In this document: in pieces, positions 1 to 5,446 of the stretch
How the letters are laid out: the number at the start of each line of letters is the position of its first letter
How positions within the stretch are numbered: the first letter of the stretch is position 1
Assembly (NCBI GenBank): GCA_947178655.1
Contig: CAMWZB010000057.1
Coordinates: forward strand, 1 to 6,516
Direction: 5' to 3'
DNA length: 6,516 nt
Origin: an uncultured Porphyromonadaceae bacterium
GTDB lineage: Bacteria > Bacteroidota > Bacteroidia > Bacteroidales > Muribaculaceae
Notes under the pieces: generated by a model
What the model saw: the letters and a program-made list of their open reading frames with translations, nothing else
What the model was told of the DNA's origin: nothing
Database searches by the model: none
Made by a program: the position numbers and the translations under genes

Positions 1-1
1 C

Positions 2-823
2 CACATCCCCACCGACGACACATGGACCCGGGACTACGCACCCCTGACAATCAGACGGGTCCACTCCGACGGAAGTGATTCGCAATTAATATTCAAAGAC
101 TTCAAATTCAACGGATGGGGACTCAAATTCGCGTCAAGCCTCGACAACCTCGCCACTTCACGCCTCTGCGACACCGGACTCCTGAACGGAATCCGCGACA
201 ATCAGCTGAACGTAGTCCTCGAAGGTGGAGCTATCGAATCCGACGGTAAAGGAACCATCCTCACAACAGCATCGTGCCTCTTGTCACCGAACCGTAACGG
301 AGCCTGGTCCAGAGCACAGATTGACGAATATCTCAAAGAACAGTTCGGCCTCGACCGTGTAATATGGCTCGAAAACGGACAGCTCGACGGCGACGACACC
401 GACGGACACATCGACACACTCGCCCGATTCGCTCCCGAAGGCGACATCATTTTCTTCGACTCTTGCGACGACCGCAACGACCCGCACTACGAGCCCCTGC
501 TCGCCATGCGACGAGAACTCGAAGCCATCCGGACCGCCGACGGACACCCCTACCACCTTGTCGAACTACCCATTCCCGACCCCGTTTTCGACCCCGCCAC
601 CGGCGAACGGCTTCCGGCGACTTACGCCAACTTCCTCTACCTCAACGGAGCCGTCCTCCTGCCCGTTTACGGACAGCCGATGAACGACCTCGAAGCCAAA
701 ATGACTCTCGCGCGTTGGCTCCCCGGCTACGAAATCATACCCGTCAACTGTCTGGCTCTCGTCCGGCAGCACGGCTCCCTGCACTGCGCCACAATGCAGC
801 TGCCTGAAGGAGCATTAATCTAA
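2..823 (+). CDS. aguA: Agmatine deiminase, C-terminal part (5' end outside window)
   Basis: Hydrolyses agmatine to N-carbamoylputrescine and ammonia in the cytoplasm, the second step from arginine to putrescine. It belongs to the agmatine deiminase/Porphyromonas-type peptidylarginine deiminase superfamily. The frame is open from the window edge, so the gene starts upstream; 273 residues are visible, and roughly 70 are missing if it matches the usual family length of about 340-350. Family motifs occur in order: DDTWTRDYAP (visible residues 5-14), FNGWG (36-40), EGGAIESDG (74-82), NRN (97-99), GHID (135-138, with the catalytic His136 and Asp138), YANFLYLNGAVLLPVYGQP near the end, and HGSLHCATMQLP with the nucleophile Cys262 (bases 785-787). 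A TTG at 281 is in frame but internal to the conserved core and is not the start. aguB follows after 10 bases, which strongly supports agmatine rather than another guanidine compound as substrate. Identification is firm; only the N-terminus is unseen. Confidence 0.95.
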   Translation, partial: HIPTDDTWTRDYAPLTIRRVHSDGSDSQLIFKDFKFNGWGLKFASSLDNLATSRLCDTGLLNGIRDNQLNVVLEGGAIESDGKGTILTTASCLLSPNRNGAWSRAQIDEYLKEQFGLDRVIWLENGQLDGDDTDGHIDTLARFAPEGDIIFFDSCDDRNDPHYEPLLAMRRELEAIRTADGHPYHLVELPIPDPVFDPATGERLPATYANFLYLNGAVLLPVYGQPMNDLEAKMTLARWLPGYEIIPVNCLALVRQHGSLHCATMQLPEGALI

Positions 824-833
824 ATATTCCGAA

Positions 834-1718
834 ATGAACAATCTCAAAGTTGGCATCATCCAGCAGCAAAACTCCTGCTCCGCCGAAGACAACCGCAACC
901 GCATCGCCGAAAAAGTGCGCGAACTCGCTTCGCAGGGCGCTCAGCTTATAATCAATCAGGAACTCCACGACTCTCTCTACTTCTGCCAGACCGAAAACGT
1001 CAACACATGCGACCTCGCCGTACCCGTACCCGGACCGGTCACCGACTTCTACGCCGAGCTCGCCCGAGAGTGCTCTGTCGTCATTGTCACATCACTTTTC
1101 GAGCGCAGAGCGCCGGGACTGTACCACAACACCGCAGTCGTTTTCGACTCCGACGGTTCTATTGCCGGCAAGTACCGCAAAATGCACATCCCCGACGACC
1201 CCGCATACTACGAGAAATTCTACTTCACTCCCGGCGACCTCGGCTTCAAGCCCATCGACACCGCCGTCGGACGGCTCGGCGTACTCGTCTGCTGGGACCA
1301 GTGGTACCCCGAAGCAGCACGACTCATGTCATTGGCCGGAGCTCAAATCCTCATTTACCCCACAGCCATCGGCTGGGAAAGCACCGACACCCCTGACGAA
1401 CAGACCCGCCAGCGGGAAGCATGGATCACCGTGCAGCGCGGACACGCCGTCGCCAACCAGATTCCCGTCATCGCCGTCAACCGTACCGGCTACGAGCCCG
1501 ACCCCTCGGGCGTCACCGGTGGCATCACATTCTGGGGCTCAAGTTTCATCGCCGGACCTCAGGGCGAAATCATCTTCCAGGCCCCCGTCGACTCCGAGAC
1601 CACGGCAGTCATTGACATCGACATGCAGCGAAGCGAGAACGTACGCCGTTGGTGGCCATTCCTTCGCGACCGACGTATCGACGCATACGCCGACATCACT
1701 CGCCGCTTCATCGACTGA
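834..1718 (+). CDS. aguB: N-carbamoylputrescine amidase
   Basis: Nitrilase-superfamily amidase that hydrolyses N-carbamoylputrescine to putrescine, CO2 and ammonia, completing the agmatine route begun by the upstream gene; cytoplasmic. The 294-residue length is normal for AguB. The nitrilase catalytic triad is visible: Glu43 (in NQELHDSLYF), Lys116 (in KYRKMHIPDD) and Cys153 (in VCWDQWYPE). Other family marks are LYHNTAVVFDSDG (96-108), FYFTPGD (129-135) and the C-terminal WWPFLRDRRID segment typical of AguB orthologues. ATG 834 is the only reasonable start, because an in-frame TAA lies at 816-818. No close Shine-Dalgarno is seen; the nearest purine run (AAGGAG, 807-812) is about 21 bases upstream, too far for a standard site and common in Bacteroidota. 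The 10-base gap after aguA indicates co-transcription. The putrescine likely feeds spermidine synthesis; that is inferred from pathway knowledge, not seen here. Confidence 0.96.
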   Translation: MNNLKVGIIQQQNSCSAEDNRNRIAEKVRELASQGAQLIINQELHDSLYFCQTENVNTCDLAVPVPGPVTDFYAELARECSVVIVTSLFERRAPGLYHNTAVVFDSDGSIAGKYRKMHIPDDPAYYEKFYFTPGDLGFKPIDTAVGRLGVLVCWDQWYPEAARLMSLAGAQILIYPTAIGWESTDTPDEQTRQREAWITVQRGHAVANQIPVIAVNRTGYEPDPSGVTGGITFWGSSFIAGPQGEIIFQAPVDSETTAVIDIDMQRSENVRRWWPFLRDRRIDAYADITRRFID

Positions 1719-1749
1719 ACGGCGAAACCACACCGACACGACGACAACA

Positions 1750-1785
1750 GGCCGGATGCACCCTGAAGTGCACCCGGCCCTTTTC
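1750..1785 (+). terminator. Rho-independent terminator after aguB
   Basis: GGCCGG (1750-1755) pairs with CCGGCC (1774-1779). After one A/C mismatch, TGCA (1757-1760) pairs with TGCA (1769-1772), and a C-G pair at 1761/1768 closes a short loop. The stem is followed by CTTTT and then CATTTC. It lies 31 bases past the aguB stop and 20 bases beyond the stop of the convergent surface-lipoprotein gene. Read on the - strand the hairpin is the same but is followed only by a mixed TGTTGTCG, so it should work best for the aguB transcript and perhaps weakly for the opposing one. Confidence 0.8.
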
Positions 1786-1804
1786 ATTTCATCAGTCCTC
1801 TATT

Positions 1805-4312
1805 TCAGAACACGCGGCCGATCAGTTCGTTGCGGACGTTCGAGCCCGAACCGTCCACAGTCACGTTAGTCGCCGTGCAGCCTTCCATGCTTGCAGCCTT
1901 CATCGCTCCGGCAAGCTGTCCGGCATCACGTGCCGCGCTGACCGTGCAGTCCGTAGCGTGGCAGTTGATCATCTTGCCGCTCGAGTCAGTAGCTATCAGA
2001 CCGGCCACAGCGCCGGCCTTGTCGCCGTCAGAGTTGGCGTCAAGATAAGTGCACGTCACCTCAAGACCACTCACCTTGCAGTCCTTCACGTAGTTCGGAT
2101 ATCCGTACGCAAGCACACCGCCGGCCCAGTGATGGCCATTGATCGAACCGCCCTCGATAGTCACACCTTCGATGTTGGCGCCGCCGTGCGTCACCATTCC
2201 GACAGCCACAGCCACTGCGTCGACACCGCTCACTGAAGCATCCTTGAATGTGATGTTCTTCAGAGTCGCGCCGCTGTTCATATGACCGATGAACGCCGAC
2301 TCCGACTTCGCTCCGTTGCTTATAGTCATATTGCTGACAGTCTTGCCATTGCCGTCGAAAGTACCCTGGAAGATCACAGTACCGTAGTCCTCTGCCTGCC
2401 AGCCGGTGTTGCCTATCGGCGTCCACTCAGCTCCGGCCAGGTTTATGTCTTCAGTCAGCACGACAGTCTCGCCGCGGAAATTCTTACCTGCATTGCTCTG
2501 CTCCGAAATCCATCTCAGACCATTGGCATTCGACACACTGTAGGTTTTTGTAGTCTCGTCGTATGCCACACCGTTGGCTATCAGACCGAGCGTGATGGTC
2601 ACATTGATGGCCGTAGTGCCGGTCTGGTCAAGATCTCCGGGCACGTCATACTGGCGTAAGTTGCCCACGATTTCGCCCACAGTGTCCGACACATCTCCTT
2701 TGTATGCATTCTCATTGCTCTGGATTATATTAGTATTGGATACCGTGTTGCCCGAAAGATCAAACACACAGTTCGACAGATGAACGCAACCGAGAAGACC
2801 GCCGAGATCGCGGTAGCCCGAGATAGTCACACCGTCCACAGAGCAGTTCTTGATGCCTGATCCGTCGGCCCACTTCTGAGCATAACCGACGATGCCGCCC
2901 ACCTTGTCGCCATTGTCCCAGGCGCCGTTCACTTGCTCGGGAGTCGACACGATAGTGCCGCCCTTCACATGGCAGTTCTCGATGACACTCGAGTGGTGGT
3001 AGCCGTACATATGTGCGGCCACAGCACCGGCATAGTGGGTCGAGCTGATATTCACGTCAGTAAGAACGATGTTTTTGATGACGGCATCACGGATCGTGCC
3101 GAAAAGACCGGCCGTAGCGAAGCCTGCGGAGTGGTCGGTCACGCTCAGATTGCTGATAGTGTGGTTCTGACCGTCGAAAACACCCTTGAAGTTATTAGCC
3201 TCGTCAGGCTGGCCGTTCGACGGAATCTGACCGATAGGCTTGTGCGCCACACCGCTCATGTCGATGTCTTCAGTCAGATAGACTGTCTTGCCCTCGAACT
3301 CATCCGTGCCTCCGTTCACCTGAGCGGCAAGCCACTCGATGCCGGCGGAAGAATAGATCTCATAAGTGTTTTCATCCACCTTGTTCACACCCTTCACGTC
3401 GAAGTCATAGTCCGGAGTCTCGTAGTCAGGATTGATGATTACATTGAAGTCAGCCGGCTCGGTCAGCAGATTTCCGAAGATGTTGGTCCGGTAGTTGCGC
3501 TGCACAGGCACGGCGGCAAACGTTGCTCCCGCATACTTCGTGTCAGGCACTGCGAACTCTACATCCACCGTTGACTTGTCGGCACCTACAAGCACATAGT
3601 TCATAGCCAGATACTTGTACTCCGCAGGCTTATACGGGAACGCCTCCGTATCTGCCGGAATTCCGGCCACCGTGAACGTCGCCTCGGTCGCGTCCGACAC
3701 TTCGCCGGTCGACAGATTCAGCTTCCCGTACACACCCTTCACCGTCACAGCCGTAGCCTCGGCCTTGAGTCCGCCGGCCTCGGCTGCCGCATAGTCGGTA
3801 TTCGACGTACCGATATTGATTTGCGAGAAGGGACGGGTCAGGGTTATCGTCTCATTCATCGGACCGCTCACCTTGAAGGTCGCGCGATACGCGTAGAACG
3901 CATCACGGCTCTCGTCCTGCGACACTCCGCCGTAGGTCACGGTCACGTCTTTTGTGTCTGCATCATAGCTGTAGGGAGAGTCTGACGGAGCGTCGGCCCA
4001 GAACACTACAGAGTAGCTCTTGCCGCTCACCAGACTCAGGCTCACCGTAGCCTTGAGCTCGGCATCGAAGGTAGCCGTTCCGTTTAGAGCGGCGATGTTC
4101 GTCGATGAGGCATCCTCATCATAGACATAGTAGCTCAGGCGCGTAGCCGTATGACCGTCGCTGAAGGCGCGCGACACCATCTGTGCGGGCACATTCACTG
4201 CAAATGTCACTCCGCCGCCCGTTTCGGGAGTGACCGGCATTTCTTCTGAGCACGACGTGGCAAAACCTGCCAGAAGCGTCGATGCAAGAACGTAAGATAA
4301 GATTCGTTTCAT
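1805..4312 (-). CDS. Large fimbrillin-like lipoprotein with two GLUG-type repeat units (putative adhesin)
   Basis: An 835-residue predicted surface lipoprotein. Residues 1-20 are a signal peptide ending in a lipobox-like FATSC, with Cys21 as the lipidation site. Residues about 33-300 form a fimbrillin-like domain resembling the DUF6562 class: SRAFSDG (47-53), YSVVFWAD (100-107), DESRDAF (133-139), TRPFSQINI (159-167), NYVLVG (238-243), then NIFGNLLT and INPDYETP. After it come two related repeat units, about 317-575 and 587-830. Each opens with a Y..(S/N)..G(I/L).W motif, then (F)xGxTVxLTEDI, PIG and F.G.FDG.....SN, followed by GLUG-like elements such as GGIVGYA and GGLLG. Repeated I.NC.V.G.TI strands suggest a beta-solenoid. 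ATG 4312 gives a proper signal peptide and follows a 72-base A/T-rich spacer. It is the last gene of the - strand operon. By analogy with Bacteroidales type V pilus loci it may be a fimbrial tip protein or a stand-alone adhesin; the ligand is unknown. The gene and lipoprotein calls are firm, the adhesin role inferred. Confidence 0.88.
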   Translation of the reverse strand: MKRILSYVLASTLLAGFATSCSEEMPVTPETGGGVTFAVNVPAQMVSRAFSDGHTATRLSYYVYDEDASSTNIAALNGTATFDAELKATVSLSLVSGKSYSVVFWADAPSDSPYSYDADTKDVTVTYGGVSQDESRDAFYAYRATFKVSGPMNETITLTRPFSQINIGTSNTDYAAAEAGGLKAEATAVTVKGVYGKLNLSTGEVSDATEATFTVAGIPADTEAFPYKPAEYKYLAMNYVLVGADKSTVDVEFAVPDTKYAGATFAAVPVQRNYRTNIFGNLLTEPADFNVIINPDYETPDYDFDVKGVNKVDENTYEIYSSAGIEWLAAQVNGGTDEFEGKTVYLTEDIDMSGVAHKPIGQIPSNGQPDEANNFKGVFDGQNHTISNLSVTDHSAGFATAGLFGTIRDAVIKNIVLTDVNISSTHYAGAVAAHMYGYHHSSVIENCHVKGGTIVSTPEQVNGAWDNGDKVGGIVGYAQKWADGSGIKNCSVDGVTISGYRDLGGLLGCVHLSNCVFDLSGNTVSNTNIIQSNENAYKGDVSDTVGEIVGNLRQYDVPGDLDQTGTTAINVTITLGLIANGVAYDETTKTYSVSNANGLRWISEQSNAGKNFRGETVVLTEDINLAGAEWTPIGNTGWQAEDYGTVIFQGTFDGNGKTVSNMTISNGAKSESAFIGHMNSGATLKNITFKDASVSGVDAVAVAVGMVTHGGANIEGVTIEGGSINGHHWAGGVLAYGYPNYVKDCKVSGLEVTCTYLDANSDGDKAGAVAGLIATDSSGKMINCHATDCTVSAARDAGQLAGAMKAASMEGCTATNVTVDGSGSNVRNELIGRVF

Positions 4313-4384
4313 CGTTTTGAATTAAAGTGCTTATTGTGTATAATGTAATTGGTTGTATTGTCTCTTTTTATGGTTTATCGAAAA
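4313..4384 (-). promoter_or_regulatory. A/T-rich leader/spacer before the adhesin gene
   Basis: These 72 bases separate the stop of the 353-residue lipoprotein gene from the start of the adhesin gene. Only 19 of 72 bases are G or C, far below the flanking coding DNA. On the - strand the 25 bases before the ATG are A/T-rich with no Shine-Dalgarno, as is common for well-translated Bacteroidota genes. I see no match to the Bacteroidota -7 element TAnnTTTG and no GC-rich terminator stem. The simplest reading is read-through transcription with an unstructured 5' region that favours ribosome entry; a weak internal promoter or an RNA-processing site is possible but not shown. Confidence 0.35.
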
Positions 4385-5446
4385 TCACTGTATCCATATA
4401 TTGAACTCACCCTCGAAATCCGGGTTGATTCCGGCCCAGCCGCCGGCAGTAGCCGTCAGGAAAGGCCCGGTCACATAAGTATGCTTCGACCGCGAAAGCG
4501 GCACATCGACCGGCCTCAGGCGAGCAAGGACTGTCCCGTCTGAGCGGTCATAAATCTCGACCGAAACATTCACCGACGTATCGTGGCTGTTGACGAACAC
4601 ATAGTCGAAGCCGACCTCGGCATGATTGCCGTCGATCACCCTGAGGTCTGACTCATAGCTCACTCCCACCCAGGAGTCGGCAGGACGGTTCGTGAACATA
4701 TTGAAAGACCTCGCCATATATTGAGGATAAGTGATTCGCACCCCGTACGACGACAGGTCGATAGCTCGGCTCGGATCCCGGCTGTCAGACTCCGCCACGC
4801 CACGCTCTTCTTTCACCAAAAGACCGCGAGAGTCAAGGAACGCATCCAGATCCGTGCTGATGAAAGTATACTTCGCAAGAGGGCGCTCCATCCGTATGCT
4901 CACCTTACTGTCAGTCACTGCCACATCTGCAGTTCCCCTGAAGGCATCGCGCGTATCATCCGAACCCGGATGCCGGTCGCGGTCGGCAAGCGATATCTCG
5001 GCGAAATCCGACGTTATGTAGTGTTTGTCAGCACCGCTGCCGGCATCGATGAAGTCACTCCACACCATCAGCGTATACTCCCCTTCTGGCATATCGATAT
5101 CGAACACCGCATCTCCGGGGTCCGACGAGTCGCCGGTGAATGTCCACACGGCCTCCTCGCTCCGCGACAGCTCACCTCGCGACCTGCTGTAAGCCTTCAG
5201 TACATAGCGGCGCTCATACTCCGCCGTCCGGGCGCGCACGACAGTCCCGTTGCGGTCGTACTCCACAAGCTGGTAGAACGGAAGCTCATGTTCGAAAACA
5301 AGCTCCACCGTAAGCCGACGCTTATGTTCCGACTTCCTCGGGAATTCATGAACATCGCACGACCACAGCAGCGCCGCCACTATTGCAGCCGGAAGATAGC
5401 CCGTCAGGAAACACCTGTATATCGCAGCCTTAAACCCCATCATCAT
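4385..5446 (-). CDS. Fimbrillin-like lipoprotein, possible fimbrial anchor or accessory subunit
   Basis: A 353-residue predicted lipoprotein. The signal peptide ends in the lipobox LWSC, with Cys30 lipidated, followed by DVHEFP, a sequence I associate with fimbria-related lipoproteins of Bacteroidales. The rest shows ordered motifs shared with the fimbrillin-like domain of the downstream gene: YTLMVWSD (124-131), DDTRDAF (163-169), ERPLAKYTFI (187-196), DYVFVN (281-286), TGPFLT (326-331) and INPDFEGEFNIWI at the C-terminus. I assign it to the fimbrillin-like/DUF6562 or FimB/Mfa2-like superfamily without choosing between them. Three ATG codons in a row begin the frame (5446, 5443, 5440). The first overlaps the TGA of the preceding gene (TGATG), pointing to translational coupling. 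It lacks repeats, so it may anchor or regulate the assembly of a longer structure; that role is inferred from context. Confidence 0.82.
   Translation of the reverse strand: MMMGFKAAIYRCFLTGYLPAAIVAALLWSCDVHEFPRKSEHKRRLTVELVFEHELPFYQLVEYDRNGTVVRARTAEYERRYVLKAYSRSRGELSRSEEAVWTFTGDSSDPGDAVFDIDMPEGEYTLMVWSDFIDAGSGADKHYITSDFAEISLADRDRHPGSDDTRDAFRGTADVAVTDSKVSIRMERPLAKYTFISTDLDAFLDSRGLLVKEERGVAESDSRDPSRAIDLSSYGVRITYPQYMARSFNMFTNRPADSWVGVSYESDLRVIDGNHAEVGFDYVFVNSHDTSVNVSVEIYDRSDGTVLARLRPVDVPLSRSKHTYVTGPFLTATAGGWAGINPDFEGEFNIWIQ

Noticed and set aside
281..823. TTG at 281 as the start of a separate short gene
   Set aside because: The same frame is open to the window edge and contains conserved agmatine deiminase motifs upstream of 281, so this is only an internal codon.
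1750..1785. Fully bidirectional terminator serving both operons
   Set aside because: The hairpin is symmetric but a T run follows only on the + strand; on the - strand it is followed by mixed sequence, so strong termination of the surface operon there is not supported.
1084..1869. Open frame of 261 codons on the + strand overlapping aguB
   Set aside because: The Ser/Thr/Pro-rich product is a frame shadow of aguB, whose catalytic residues are intact in the other frame; it also runs through the terminator.
1649..2236. Open frame of 195 codons on the + strand across the convergent gene ends
   Set aside because: It crosses the aguB stop, the terminator hairpin and the 3' end of the opposite gene; composition and lack of motifs mark it as chance.
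2933..3574. Open frame of 213 codons on the + strand
   Set aside because: It is antisense to the fimbrillin/GLUG lipoprotein gene, is His/Val/Arg-rich without recognisable motifs, and is explained by the codon pattern of the real gene.
4313..4384. Invertible promoter or palindromic operator in the A/T-rich spacer
   Set aside because: Only short imperfect symmetry around a TATA-like stretch is present, with no long inverted repeats and no Bacteroidota promoter consensus; expected by chance in sequence this A/T-rich.
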